A DNA stretch of 64,000 bases from Flavobacterium panici (GCF_903819335.1 NZ_CAIJDE010000060.1:46402-110401), one strand, 5' to 3'. Numbered from the stretch's first letter, positions 25,107-35,199 are shown. Notes: generated by a model from the sequence alone, not told the origin. Made by a program: numbers and translations.

Positions 25107-25260
25107 TAAAACATCCCTTGAATTTACTGGTATTAACGCCATATTTAAGAAGTTGTTTTTTAAAGAAAAAACCATAAGATAACGCGTTTTTGAATATTCA
25201 CCGTATTGTCCGAAAGGTTTTATATCCACAATTAAGTTCAAAATTTTATTAATTATTTAA

Positions 25261-25322
25261 ACAAACACAAAACAAACAAACACAAACGAACAAAACAAAA
25301 TCCAAAACCCAAACCAAAAAAA
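25261..25322 (+). promoter_or_regulatory. A/C-only leader before susC
   Basis: Sixty-two bases immediately before the start codon contain almost only A and C, with a single G and a single T. Such a tract cannot fold, so it should leave the ribosome site open. There is no Shine-Dalgarno sequence, as is usual in this phylum. Confidence 0.5.
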
Positions 25323-28300
25323 ATGCTTATGAAACGAATATTAGCAGTGTTGGCAATCGTATTGTTGGGCAGCTTAAGTGCTGCGGCTCAAAACCGATTA
25401 ATAACAGGCATAGTAACAGATGCAGAGAACAAAGGAATTGTTGCCGCATCAATCGAGGTTCAAGGAAAACCATTTAGTGCAATTACAGACGCCGAAGGGC
25501 GATTTCGAATGAATGTTCCTGAAGGTAAAGTTACCCTAAACATATCTTCAATAGGATTTGAGTCAAAGTCAGTAGTACTTCAGGAGAACGAAACAAGAGC
25601 TGCTGTTACCTTAACAGAAACTACACAAGAACTTAAGGATGTTGTAGTAACTTCTTTTGGAGTGAAAAAACAAAAGAAAAGTCTGGGTTATGCCGTAGGG
25701 GAACTTAAAGGCGAAGACCTGACAAAAAATAAAGAAATTAACTTAGGAAATGCTTTGCAAGGTAAAATTGCAGGGGTAAACGTTTCTGCTCCGGTTACAG
25801 GACCTTCTGGTTCAAGCCGTGTTGTTATTCGTGGAGCAACTTCTGCATCTGGGCTTAACCAGCCGTTGTATGTTGTAGACGGAATTCCAATTGACAATAC
25901 ACAGCAAGGAAATGCAGGAATGTGGGGAGGTGCCGACAAGGGTGATGGTATGTCTTCTTTCAATCCAGATGACATTGCTTCGATGTCAGTATTAAAAGGT
26001 AGTGCCGCTTCTGCTCTTTACGGGTACAGAGGATCAAATGGTGTTATCTTAATTACCACTAAAAAAGGTAAAAACGGAACTGGAATTGGAGTTGATTTCA
26101 ATACAAACTCAACTTTTAATACACCAGCAAGTCTTTTAAACTGGCAGGATCAATATGGTGCTGGAGCTCCAAATGCAAGCGGCGTTCCAACAAGATTTAC
26201 AAATCTGCAGGAACTTAGAGACTCATACTATTTTGCATGGGGTGATAAATATGACGGAACACCTTCTCTTGGTTTAGACGGTAAAACCAGACCATACCAG
26301 GCATACGGAAAAGATAATGTTGAAAATTTCTACAGAACCGGGTATTCTTTCAGTAATACTTTAGCACTTTCTGGTGGAAACGAAACAACTAATTTCAGAT
26401 TATCTTTCGGAAATACTAAAGATGAATCTATTATGCCGGGAACTACTTTTGGCAGAAATAACGTGGCTTTGAGTTTAAATTCTTCTCCAAATAAAAGCAT
26501 CAGCATTGAAAGTAATGCACAGTATATTTCTGAGAAAAGTCATAACAGACCTTATTTGAATGACTCGCCAAGAAACCCGTCTTTCCCAACTACTTTCATG
26601 ACCCCAGGTTCTGATATTAGATGGTTAAGCAATCCATATGATGCAAACGGAGGTGAAGAAGATTTCTTAGGAGCAAACGTATACCATACAAATCCTTACT
26701 TTGCAACAAAATCACCATTAAACGATGACCTTAGAAAACGTTTTATTGGTTCTGCAAAAGTAACATACAATATTACAGATAAGATTTATGCGAAAGGTGT
26801 ACTTGGAATTGATGATATCAACTACGAATACACTGAAATTGAACCAACTGGAATTAACTACAGTCCAGGCGGATCTATCGAAAACAGAATCGAAACCCGT
26901 TCTGAGGTAAATGCTTCAGGTTTCTTAGGATACAAAGGTAATATTGTTAAAAACCTTTCTTTAGATGCTTTCATTGGTGCAAACCGTCAACACAACAGAT
27001 ACAGCGGTATTAAAATGAAAGGAAACAACTTTATTGTTCCATTCGAATATTTCTACGGAAATACACAGCCGGACAAAACTGAAAAATTATTCTCTGAAAG
27101 TGAAGTAAACTCTCTTTTTTACTCTGCTGATATTGGATACAAAGATTTCTTATATGTAAGTTTAACAGGTCGTGAAGATTGGTTCTCAACTTTAGATCCT
27201 AAAAACAACAGCACATTTTATCCTTCTGTAAGTTCAAGTTTTATTTACTCAGAAGTTATAGGTCTTCCTGAATGGATTTCTTACGGTAAATTCAGAGCGG
27301 GTTGGGGTAACGTTGGTGGTGCATTGCCAGAAGCTTATGCTTTAGCATTGACTTATACTACGCCAGACGGACAAACAGATTCTTTAGGACAGCCAATTTT
27401 AGGTGTTAACGGAGAAACAATTCCAAACAGAACTTTGAAACCTTACAATGTAAGTACAATCGAATTTGGTTTTGAAAATACATTTTTCAATAACAGAGTA
27501 AGTACAGATTTGACTTTCTACCACAAGAAAACAACAAATGATATTACAGATGCTGACGTTTCTCAGGCTTCTGGTTACAGAACTACTAAAATCAACGTTG
27601 GAGAAATCTTAAACAAAGGGGTGGAGTTTGCTATTAATGTAAAAGCGATTAAAACACCAAGTTTTGCCTGGAGCGTAGGTTATAATTTTGCGTATAATGA
27701 TAGTGAAGTTATCAGCCTTTCTGATAAAATTACAACAAAATCGTTAGAAGGAAACAGAGATGGTAGAGCTAATGTAGTTTTAGAAAAAGGACAGCCTTTT
27801 GGAGTTATTAAAGCGTATGATTATTTAAGAGATGCAAGCGGAAACATTGTATTGGATACAAACGGTAAATTCATGAGGGGAGATTTAATCATTGCCGGAC
27901 AAGGTGTTGCGCCAACTTCAATGGGACTTTCAAATGATTTCTCTTATAAAAACTTTACACTTTCAGTTTTTGTTGATGCTAAATTTGGTGGAGAAATCTA
28001 TTCTGCTACAAACCAGTTAGGAGCTCGTTACGGATTATCTGAAATCACACTTCCAGGTCGTGAAGGCGGTGTGGCAGTAAGCGGAAGAGATGTAAACGGA
28101 AACCCGGTTAACACAACAGTTTCTGCATACGATTACTGGAGAAGTTATAGTGATGTAACGTCAAACTTTGTATACGATGCTGATTTTGTGAAACTAAGAG
28201 CGATTTCTTTTGCTTACAATTTCCCAAAAATGTTTTTACAAAAAACACCATTCCAGTCTGTTAGTTTAGCATTTTCTGCTCATAATTTATGGACAATTTA

Positions 28301-28421
28301 TGACAAAGTGCCAAACATTGATCCAGAGTCAAACTATTCTAATAGTAATGCACAAGGTATGGAGAGAGCTTCAATGCCGTTGACAAGAAACTATGGTTTT
28401 TCTCTTAATGTCAAATTCTAA
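25323..28421 (+). CDS. SusC-family TonB-linked outer-membrane glycan transporter
   Basis: A 1032-residue protein. The signal peptide ends near AAAQ (residue 23). A carboxypeptidase-regulatory-like domain spans about 27-105 (ITGIVTDAENKGIVAASIEV). A TonB-box-like ELKDVVVTSFG follows, then the plug (ALQGKIAGVNV, PLYVVDGIPIDN, SVLKGSAASALYGYRGSNGVILITTKKG) and a beta-barrel ending SLNVKF. It imports oligosaccharides with the SusD lipoprotein encoded 11 bases downstream. The alternative start two codons later (ATG 25329) is equally plausible. The neighbouring GH2, GH92 and GH125 genes indicate mannose-containing glycans. Confidence 0.95.
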   Translation: MLMKRILAVLAIVLLGSLSAAAQNRLITGIVTDAENKGIVAASIEVQGKPFSAITDAEGRFRMNVPEGKVTLNISSIGFESKSVVLQENETRAAVTLTETTQELKDVVVTSFGVKKQKKSLGYAVGELKGEDLTKNKEINLGNALQGKIAGVNVSAPVTGPSGSSRVVIRGATSASGLNQPLYVVDGIPIDNTQQGNAGMWGGADKGDGMSSFNPDDIASMSVLKGSAASALYGYRGSNGVILITTKKGKNGTGIGVDFNTNSTFNTPASLLNWQDQYGAGAPNASGVPTRFTNLQELRDSYYFAWGDKYDGTPSLGLDGKTRPYQAYGKDNVENFYRTGYSFSNTLALSGGNETTNFRLSFGNTKDESIMPGTTFGRNNVALSLNSSPNKSISIESNAQYISEKSHNRPYLNDSPRNPSFPTTFMTPGSDIRWLSNPYDANGGEEDFLGANVYHTNPYFATKSPLNDDLRKRFIGSAKVTYNITDKIYAKGVLGIDDINYEYTEIEPTGINYSPGGSIENRIETRSEVNASGFLGYKGNIVKNLSLDAFIGANRQHNRYSGIKMKGNNFIVPFEYFYGNTQPDKTEKLFSESEVNSLFYSADIGYKDFLYVSLTGREDWFSTLDPKNNSTFYPSVSSSFIYSEVIGLPEWISYGKFRAGWGNVGGALPEAYALALTYTTPDGQTDSLGQPILGVNGETIPNRTLKPYNVSTIEFGFENTFFNNRVSTDLTFYHKKTTNDITDADVSQASGYRTTKINVGEILNKGVEFAINVKAIKTPSFAWSVGYNFAYNDSEVISLSDKITTKSLEGNRDGRANVVLEKGQPFGVIKAYDYLRDASGNIVLDTNGKFMRGDLIIAGQGVAPTSMGLSNDFSYKNFTLSVFVDAKFGGEIYSATNQLGARYGLSEITLPGREGGVAVSGRDVNGNPVNTTVSAYDYWRSYSDVTSNFVYDADFVKLRAISFAYNFPKMFLQKTPFQSVSLAFSAHNLWTIYDKVPNIDPESNYSNSNAQGMERASMPLTRNYGFSLNVKF

Positions 28422-28432
28422 TACTAATAAAA

Positions 28433-29947
28433 ATGAAAAATAGATATATAAAAATATTTTGTGTCGCAATTGTTAGTGCATTGACATTAGCTTCATGCGA
28501 TAAAGGGTTCGAAGAAATGAATAAGAATCCAAATGCTTTGACAGATCCGGCTGTAAAATCAATGTTTACACTTGCAGAGATCTATGTTGACGGACAGGAT
28601 TTTTCTAACACCAGAGGAAATAACTTATACGCAGCACAAATCGTACAGCAGTTTTCTTCACTTGGAGGACCAGGTTCTAAGTACACCTATTCTTCTGAAT
28701 ATTCTGCGGCTCTTTTTGGAGAAACATACGGAAAAGGATTAAATCAGATTTTCCAGTTATTATCTGTAATAGATAATACTCCTGAAAATTCAAACATGAT
28801 TCAGGCATGCAGAATCATGAAAGTTTTCTTGTTCCAAAAATTGACAGATACGTATGGTGAAGTTCCTTATTTCGAAGCTGGAAAAGGATATAACGGAAAC
28901 GTTTTTTCTCCAAAATACGATACTCAGGAAGCTATTTACAATGATCTTTTAAAAGAATTAGATGAAGCCGGAACTGCACTTGATGCAACAAAACCTTTTG
29001 TGGGCAATGCCGATTTGTATTACCAAAGTGATGTTGCAAGATGGAAAAAATTAGCAAACTCTTTAATGTTGAGAGTAGCAATGCGTTTGTCTAAAGTAAA
29101 TCCTGCGAAAGCAAAAGAATATGTAGAAAAAGCATACTCAAAAGGAGTTTTTACTTCAAACGATGACAGTTTGGTTTTAAAACACGATGCAGGTCCTGCA
29201 GGGGTTAAAACAAATCCAATTACTTCCTCATGGGTTAGAAATGACTTAAATGGTGGAGAATCAAACATCAAATTCAGTAAAACATTCATCGATTTGTTGA
29301 AAAACACAAACGATCCGCGTTTAAGAATTTATGCAAAACTTGAAGCTACTGGAGATAACAATCCTGCAAATCAGCAAGGTTTGGCTAATGATGCAAAAGA
29401 ATTTCCTGGAGGAGACAAAAAACTTTTCTCAGATCCTAATACGTCAACAGTATTACGTTTAGAAGCACCTACATTAATTATGTCTTATGCAGAAGTTCAA
29501 TTTATTTTGGCAGAAGCTTCAGTAAAAGGATGGAATGTTGGCGGATCTGCACAAACTTATTACGAAAACGGAGTAAGAGCTGCCATGAATATTTTAACGA
29601 TTTTTGGAGATAAAGTACCTGCAGTTACACCAGCAGAATATAACACTTATATCACAACATATCCTTTTAAAACTGCTGGAACAGATGCACAAAAAATTGA
29701 GCAGATTATTACACAAAAATGGATTGTTTTATTATTCAATGGTTTTGAAGCTTTTTCAGAATACAGAAGAACAGGTTACCCAGTATTAGTTCCGGTTAAT
29801 GACCCAACAGGAGATACTAAGGGAACTATTCCAAGAAGATTAATTTATGATCAGTCAGAGCTTGTAACAAACGCGGCTAATTATAGAGAAGCAATTCAAC
29901 GTCAAGGTTTAGATTTAATGACCACTAGAATCTGGTGGGATAAATAA
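28433..29947 (+). CDS. SusD/RagB-family glycan-binding lipoprotein
   Basis: A 504-residue surface lipoprotein with lipobox LASC (Cys22), followed by DKGFEEMNKNPNALTDP, typical of the SusD-like family that carries this N-terminal motif. TPR-like helices fill most of the chain (YNDLLKELDEAGTALDA, WKKLANSLMLRVAMRLSKVNP). The conserved C-terminal part is RLEAPTLIMSYAEVQFILAEA and GFEAFSEYRRTGYP. It caps the SusC barrel and captures glycan. A terminator-like hairpin follows, so the glycosidase genes may need their own promoter or read-through. Confidence 0.93.
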   Translation: MKNRYIKIFCVAIVSALTLASCDKGFEEMNKNPNALTDPAVKSMFTLAEIYVDGQDFSNTRGNNLYAAQIVQQFSSLGGPGSKYTYSSEYSAALFGETYGKGLNQIFQLLSVIDNTPENSNMIQACRIMKVFLFQKLTDTYGEVPYFEAGKGYNGNVFSPKYDTQEAIYNDLLKELDEAGTALDATKPFVGNADLYYQSDVARWKKLANSLMLRVAMRLSKVNPAKAKEYVEKAYSKGVFTSNDDSLVLKHDAGPAGVKTNPITSSWVRNDLNGGESNIKFSKTFIDLLKNTNDPRLRIYAKLEATGDNNPANQQGLANDAKEFPGGDKKLFSDPNTSTVLRLEAPTLIMSYAEVQFILAEASVKGWNVGGSAQTYYENGVRAAMNILTIFGDKVPAVTPAEYNTYITTYPFKTAGTDAQKIEQIITQKWIVLLFNGFEAFSEYRRTGYPVLVPVNDPTGDTKGTIPRRLIYDQSELVTNAANYREAIQRQGLDLMTTRIWWDK

Positions 29948-29974
29948 TTTTTAAATTGGTTGGTTAGTTAAAAT

Positions 29975-30006
29975 AAGTCGGGTACTGAGCATGCCCGGCT
30001 TATTTT
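29975..30006 (+). terminator. Terminator after susD
   Basis: A ten-pair stem AAGTCGGGTA / TGCCCGGCTT with two G-U pairs is followed by TATTTTT. The remaining 390 bases up to the GH2 gene contain no gene I can support. Confidence 0.75.
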
Positions 30007-30345
30007 TAAATCTCTTTATAAATGTGCCCATAACAATCCGTATTAAATGAGTTTGATTTATTGATTCAAATACCTTTTTTTTCGCAAAAGCAAAGAGTGC
30101 TCTGCTGAAAAAGATGGGATTATCTTCAAAAATTAAAAAAATCTCAGAACAATACAGATGTTTAAAGTTCATTGATAATCAGAATTAAAAACAACATAAA
30201 TCAAATTAAAAGCATACATAAGGCAGTAGTAAAAGAAAATATTTCCAGTTGTTTTTTTGAGTTAATAACGAAAAATAAATTCTGAGGAGAAGGAATAACT
30301 TTAGTACGTTCAATTCCTTCTCTAAGCTGCCAAATGATTAAATTG

Positions 30346-30378
30346 TTATACCTTTTTTAGTACTTTTAAAAGGTATAA
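30346..30378 (+). promoter_or_regulatory. Perfect 11-bp inverted repeat just before the GH2 start
   Basis: TTATACCTTTT / AAAAGGTATAA with an 11-base spacer ends 16 bases before the ATG of the GH2 gene. As RNA it could hide the translation start; as DNA it could be an operator. Its position makes it more likely regulatory than a terminator. Confidence 0.4.
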
Positions 30379-30394
30379 ATAGTATTAGAATAAA

Positions 30395-32383
30395 ATGAAT
30401 TTTCAAACAAAACTTCTTTGGATAATCTTTCTTTGTCTATCAAATTTTTCATGGGCAGCCTTTGCGCAAAATGTTGATTTGAAGAACAATTGGAGTTATC
30501 GGGAAGAAAAAACACAAAAGTGGTTTCCAGCGACAGTTCCGGGAGAAATCCATACTGATTTACTGAACAATAAATTAATTCCGGACCCATTTTACAGGGA
30601 CAACGAAAAAAAGTTATTATGGATAGAACGTAAAAACTGGGAATATAAAACCACATTTAAGGCAACAGCAGCAATGCTGAAAAAGAAAAATACAGAATTG
30701 GTTTTTGATGGATTAGATACGTATGCATCTGTATACCTAAATAATCAGCTGGTTTTAAAAGCCGATAATATGTTTCGTCAATGGCGTGTTGATGTTAAAA
30801 AAGTACTCAAATCTGGAGATAATAATTTAGTAATAGTATTTCAATCGGCACAAAATGTTGTGGATTCACTTGCTAAAAAAGATCTGCCTTTTAAAATTCC
30901 AGACAATCCGCGTGCTTATGTTCGCAAAGCGCAGTATCATTTTGGATGGGATTGGGGACCAAAATTCACAACATGCGGAATTTGGAAAACACCGAGACTT
31001 GAAGCTTATGACGAAAAAACTCCAGAGAAACCATACGTTCTTAATCGTAAAATAGAATTAGTACAAGAACCGGATAGTCTGGGCCGTTCTTTTTATTTTA
31101 AAATAGACGGAAAACCGGTTTATATGAAAGGTGCCAATTATATTCCGTCAGATGCATTTCTTTCTCGGGTAACCAAAAAAGAATACGAAAAAGTAATTTT
31201 ATCTGCGAAAGATGCCAATATGAATATGCTTCGTGTTTGGGGCGGCGGAATTTATGAAGAAGATTATTTTTATGATTTATGCGATAAATATGGCATTAAT
31301 GTATGGCAGGATTTTATGTTTGCCGGAACAATGGTTCCAGGAGATAAAGCCTTTTTTGATAATGTAAAAGAAGAAGTACAATATCAGGTAAAACGTCTGC
31401 GCCATCATCCAAGTATAGTTTTGTGGTGTGGTAATAATGAATCTGATGAAGCCTTTAAAAACTGGGGATGGATGAGAAGTATGAAATTGTCAAAACAAGA
31501 TTCTACCCGTTTGTGGCACGATTACGTTCGTTTATTTCACGATAGTATTCCAAAATGGGTTAAAGAAGTAGATGATAAACGTCCGTACTTAAGTTCTTCA
31601 CCTTTACATCATTGGTCCAAACAAAAAAGCATTACCGAAGGCGACAGTCATTACTGGGGTTTATGGTGGGGATTAGAAGATATTGAAGCGACACAGAAAA
31701 AAACAGGACGATTTGTAAGTGAATACGGAATGTTGTCTATGCCGAATTATTCTTCTACAGAAAAACTCACATTGCCGGAAGACCGACATTTATATTCAGA
31801 TGTAATAAATGCGCATCAAAAATCAAATAAAGGATTTATAAAACTGAATTCGTATTTGAACCGATATTTTATCGATTCAACCAAAATAAAAAAGATGAAT
31901 GTGGAAGATTATACGTATCTGACACAGTGTTTACAATATTATACAATAAAAAATACCGTAGGCATTCATCGGTCTAAAGCGCCTTATAATATGGGAACTT
32001 TAGTCTGGCAGTTAAACGATTGCTGGCCCGTTGCAAGCTGGAGCATAACGGATTATGATAACCGACAGCCAAAAGCGGCCTGGTATGCAATTCGGGAAGC
32101 GTACAGAGATGATAAAACGCCAGAAATTGATCTTACACGCCCAATAGATTTAAAATTAGAAGACCCGAAAATAAGCTGGCAGATAAAAGGAAATAAAGTA
32201 TTTTTAAAAGCCCAAAAGCAAGCAAAATATGTTTACATTTCCATCAAAGGATACTCCGGAAAATGGAGTGATAATTATATAGAGTTAGCCGCCGGAGAAG
32301 AGAAAATAATTTCATTTGAAGGAAAAATTGTGAATCCGGAGATTAAGGTTTTCTCATTATATGAGGTTTTAAAGAGGTACTAA
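30395..32383 (+). CDS. GH2 beta-mannosidase, apparently missing the internal sandwich domain
   Basis: A 662-residue secreted or periplasmic enzyme (signal peptide ending AAFAQ) that removes beta-linked mannose from non-reducing ends. The N-terminal jelly-roll is present (WFPATVPGEIHTDLL, then ELVFDGLDTYASVYLNNQL, and FGWDWGPKFTTCGIW). The TIM barrel has acid/base Glu349 (WCGNNES) and nucleophile Glu443 (FVSEYGM). The family is normally about 820-860 residues. Here the immunoglobulin-like domain between GIWKTPRLEAYD and DSLGRSFYFKIDGKPVYMKG is reduced to about 20 residues, an in-frame loss of roughly 100. The C-terminal domain is also short. Active-site motifs look intact, so activity is possible. 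Confidence 0.88.
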   Translation: MNFQTKLLWIIFLCLSNFSWAAFAQNVDLKNNWSYREEKTQKWFPATVPGEIHTDLLNNKLIPDPFYRDNEKKLLWIERKNWEYKTTFKATAAMLKKKNTELVFDGLDTYASVYLNNQLVLKADNMFRQWRVDVKKVLKSGDNNLVIVFQSAQNVVDSLAKKDLPFKIPDNPRAYVRKAQYHFGWDWGPKFTTCGIWKTPRLEAYDEKTPEKPYVLNRKIELVQEPDSLGRSFYFKIDGKPVYMKGANYIPSDAFLSRVTKKEYEKVILSAKDANMNMLRVWGGGIYEEDYFYDLCDKYGINVWQDFMFAGTMVPGDKAFFDNVKEEVQYQVKRLRHHPSIVLWCGNNESDEAFKNWGWMRSMKLSKQDSTRLWHDYVRLFHDSIPKWVKEVDDKRPYLSSSPLHHWSKQKSITEGDSHYWGLWWGLEDIEATQKKTGRFVSEYGMLSMPNYSSTEKLTLPEDRHLYSDVINAHQKSNKGFIKLNSYLNRYFIDSTKIKKMNVEDYTYLTQCLQYYTIKNTVGIHRSKAPYNMGTLVWQLNDCWPVASWSITDYDNRQPKAAWYAIREAYRDDKTPEIDLTRPIDLKLEDPKISWQIKGNKVFLKAQKQAKYVYISIKGYSGKWSDNYIELAAGEEKIISFEGKIVNPEIKVFSLYEVLKRY

Positions 32384-32402
32384 GATGCTAAGTTGCTAAG
32401 AA

Positions 32403-32755
32403 GTGACAAAGGTTCAAAGTGACAAAGGTTTTCCGTAGAGACGCACAGCAGTGCGTCTAACACAAAGAAATTAAAACATTCGTGTAAATCGGTTTAATCC
32501 GTATCATCCGCGGGCTAAACAATATATTCAAAATGACAAAGATATTCCGTAGAGACGCACAGCAGTGCGTCTAACACAAAGAAATTAAAACATTCGTGTA
32601 ACTCAGTTTGATCCGTATCATCCGCGGGCTAAACCAATATAATAAAAGTGACAAAGGTTTTCCGTAGAGGCGCACAGCAGTGCGTCTAACACAAAGAAAT
32701 TAAAAAACATTTGCGTCAATCTGTTTAATCCGTTCCATTAGTGGGCTAAAACAAT
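32403..32755. repeat. Three tandem copies of a 114-115-bp repeat with hairpins
   Basis: The phrase CCGTAGAGACGCACAGCAG starts at 32433, 32547 and 32662 (one base differs in the third). In each copy AGACGCAC / GTGCGTCT closes on loop AGCA, except for one base in copy three. Each copy continues CTAACACAAAGAAATTAAAA and ends in a TTTAATCCGT...GGGCTAAA segment. A partial fourth start (GTGACAAAGGTT) precedes copy one. A cousin of the end segment occurs at about 46345-46390. This fills the gap between the GH2 and first GH92 genes. Confidence 0.9.
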
Positions 32756-32777
32756 ACGCAATCAAAAATAAAAATAA

Positions 32778-35057
32778 ATGAGAATAATATTTAGCAGCTT
32801 TTTAGCTTTAAACCTATTTTTTGCAAATCCAGCAATATCACAGCATAAAAAGAGAAAACAAACAAAACAACTAAAACAAACAGATATAAATTACACACAA
32901 TACGTAAATCCGTTGATAGGTTCTGCTGGTCACGGTCACGTATTTGTTGGTGCAAATGTTCCGTTTGGCGCTGTACAGTTAGGGCCCGTAAATGTTTTTG
33001 AAGGCTGGGATTGGTGCAGCGGATACAATTATGCGAGTAACACAATTTTAGGTTTTACACACACTCATTTAAGCGGAACAGGAATTGGTGATTTAAATGA
33101 TATTTTAGTTTTGCCGGTATCTGGAAAAGTGGCACTTACCAAAGGAACAAAAGATGACATGACAACGGGTTATGGCTCTTATTTCTCCCATAATAATGAA
33201 ATTGTAAAACCTGGATATTACAGCGTTTTATTAGATAAATATAACATTAAAGCAGAATTAACAGCGAGCGAAAGAGTAGGTTTTCATAAATACACTTTCA
33301 ACTCAGACGATGATGCTCATATTTTAATTGATCTTGCAGACGGAATAGGCTGGGACAGACCCGTAAAAACCTTTATAAGAAAAGTTGATGAAACTAAAAT
33401 TGAAGGCTACCGTTATTCTGCAGGCTGGGCAGCAGATCAGCGTATTTATTTTTCTATGGAATTTTCTGAACCAATTGCAAATCTTACTTTATACGACAGT
33501 ACTGCTGTGGTAAGAGGTCATGGAGGTGAAGGTTTAAAAATGAAAGCAGTATTAGATTTTGCTGCCTTAAAAAACAAACAAGTTCTGGTAAAAGTTGGAA
33601 TATCTCCGGTAAGTTCAGAGAATGCTGCAGCGAATGTTAAAGCAGAAATTCCGTCTTGGGATTTCGATAAAACAGTAAAAGAAGCGAATTCAAAATGGAA
33701 TAAAGAGCTTAATAAAATTCAGATAAAAGGAGACGAAAAAACAATGAAAGTTTTCTATACTTCCTTGTATCATACCATGTTTGCGCCATCTATTTTCAAT
33801 GATGCCAATGGAGATTATCTCGGAACAGATAAAAAAGTCTACGAAAAAGCAAATTTTACAAACTACACTACTTTTTCACTTTGGGATACATATCGCGGTT
33901 TACATCCTTTATACACGATTACGCAGCCGGAAAAAATTAATGATATTGTTAAATCATTTTTGGCGATTTATCAGCAGCAAGGAAGATTACCGGTTTGGCA
34001 TTTAATGGGTAATGAAACCAACACAATGAACGGAAATCATTCAATTGCTGTTATTGTCGATGCATACTTAAAAGGTTACCGAGATTATGATACCGAATTA
34101 GCTTACGAAGCCATCAAAAAAACAGCCATGCAAACTCGCGACGGAATGGATTATGTTCAAAAATTAGAATATATCCCAGCCGATAAAATGCTGGAATCTG
34201 TTGGAAATGCGCTTGAATATGCAATCGACGATTATTGCATTGCACAAATGGCAAAAGCCTTAAATAAAACGGAAGATTACGCTTATTTCACGAAAAGAGC
34301 CAATTTATACAAACTTTATTTTGATAAAGAAACCGCTTTCATGAGAGGTAAATTAACCAATGGAAAATGGAGAACACCATTTAATCCGCTTTCATCAGCA
34401 CACCGAAAAGATGATTATGTAGAAGGAAATGCGTGGCAGTATACTTGGTTGGTTCCTCAGGATCCGTATGGTTTAATCGATTTGTTTGGAAGCGAAGAAA
34501 GCTTTTTAAACAAACTGGATTCTTTATTTTTAATAACCGATAAAGTAGAAGGAGAAGATGTTTCACCAGATATCAGCGGTTTAATAGGGCAGTACGCTCA
34601 TGGAAATGAACCCAATCATCATATTCCGTATTTGTATGCTTTTGCAGGTCAGCCTTGGAAAACGGCAAAATTAATTCGTGAAATCGATGATAAATTTTAC
34701 TCCACAAAACCAGACGGATTATGCGGTAATGAAGATTTAGGTCAAATGTCGGCTTGGTATGTTTTATCTTCAATGGGATTTTATTCTGTAAATCCTGCAA
34801 ACGGAATTTACGTTTTAGGAAGCCCGTTAGTAAATACAGCAGTTATAAATTATAAAAAAGGAATTTCATTTAAAATAAATGCAATTGATAACAGTGCAGA
34901 TAATATTTACATTCAAAGAGCAGAGTATAATGGAAACCCATATACAAAATCATATATCACACAAGAAATGATAGCTCAAGGCGGAGAATTGAAATTATAT
35001 ATGGGAACCAAGCCTTCGTTAACATTTGGAGTAAAGAAAGAAAACAGACCTAATTGA
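32778..35057 (+). CDS. GH92 alpha-mannosidase, alpha-1,2-type motif
   Basis: A 759-residue secreted, Ca2+-dependent inverting exo-alpha-mannosidase with a signal peptide ending near AISQ. The N-terminal beta domain begins YVNPLIGSAGHGHVFVGANVPFGAVQLGP. The catalytic (alpha/alpha)6 domain has the probable acid Glu549 (YVEGNAWQYTW) and the base/Ca region CGNEDLGQMSAWY. The subsite motif HGNEPNHHIPY keeps Glu and His residues that I recall as associated with alpha-1,2 specificity in Bacteroides GH92 enzymes, so alpha-1,2 is my best guess. It is the first of two GH92 genes. Confidence 0.93.
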   Translation: MRIIFSSFLALNLFFANPAISQHKKRKQTKQLKQTDINYTQYVNPLIGSAGHGHVFVGANVPFGAVQLGPVNVFEGWDWCSGYNYASNTILGFTHTHLSGTGIGDLNDILVLPVSGKVALTKGTKDDMTTGYGSYFSHNNEIVKPGYYSVLLDKYNIKAELTASERVGFHKYTFNSDDDAHILIDLADGIGWDRPVKTFIRKVDETKIEGYRYSAGWAADQRIYFSMEFSEPIANLTLYDSTAVVRGHGGEGLKMKAVLDFAALKNKQVLVKVGISPVSSENAAANVKAEIPSWDFDKTVKEANSKWNKELNKIQIKGDEKTMKVFYTSLYHTMFAPSIFNDANGDYLGTDKKVYEKANFTNYTTFSLWDTYRGLHPLYTITQPEKINDIVKSFLAIYQQQGRLPVWHLMGNETNTMNGNHSIAVIVDAYLKGYRDYDTELAYEAIKKTAMQTRDGMDYVQKLEYIPADKMLESVGNALEYAIDDYCIAQMAKALNKTEDYAYFTKRANLYKLYFDKETAFMRGKLTNGKWRTPFNPLSSAHRKDDYVEGNAWQYTWLVPQDPYGLIDLFGSEESFLNKLDSLFLITDKVEGEDVSPDISGLIGQYAHGNEPNHHIPYLYAFAGQPWKTAKLIREIDDKFYSTKPDGLCGNEDLGQMSAWYVLSSMGFYSVNPANGIYVLGSPLVNTAVINYKKGISFKINAIDNSADNIYIQRAEYNGNPYTKSYITQEMIAQGGELKLYMGTKPSLTFGVKKENRPN

Positions 35058-35113
35058 TTTTAGATTTAAGAGTGTAGATTGTAGATTTAAGAATAGGATC
35101 GTTCAGTTTTCTG

Positions 35114-35132
35114 CAAGGTTTTTAAAACCTTG
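35114..35132 (+). terminator. Small hairpin between the two GH92 genes
   Basis: CAAGGTTT / AAACCTTG forms an 8-bp stem. It is preceded by short repeats of the GATTTTAGATTTAAGA type. There is no proper T run, so it is more likely a dispersed repeat than a strong terminator. Confidence 0.4.
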
Positions 35133-35199
35133 TAGGTATAAAATTAAAGTTCAGTATAAAGCCTATAGCTTAAAGCCTACAGCATAAAAAACAAAAACT

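Noticed and set aside
32403..32755. Remnant of a CRISPR or integron array
   Set aside because: Only three long units without distinct spacers, integrase or attachment sites.
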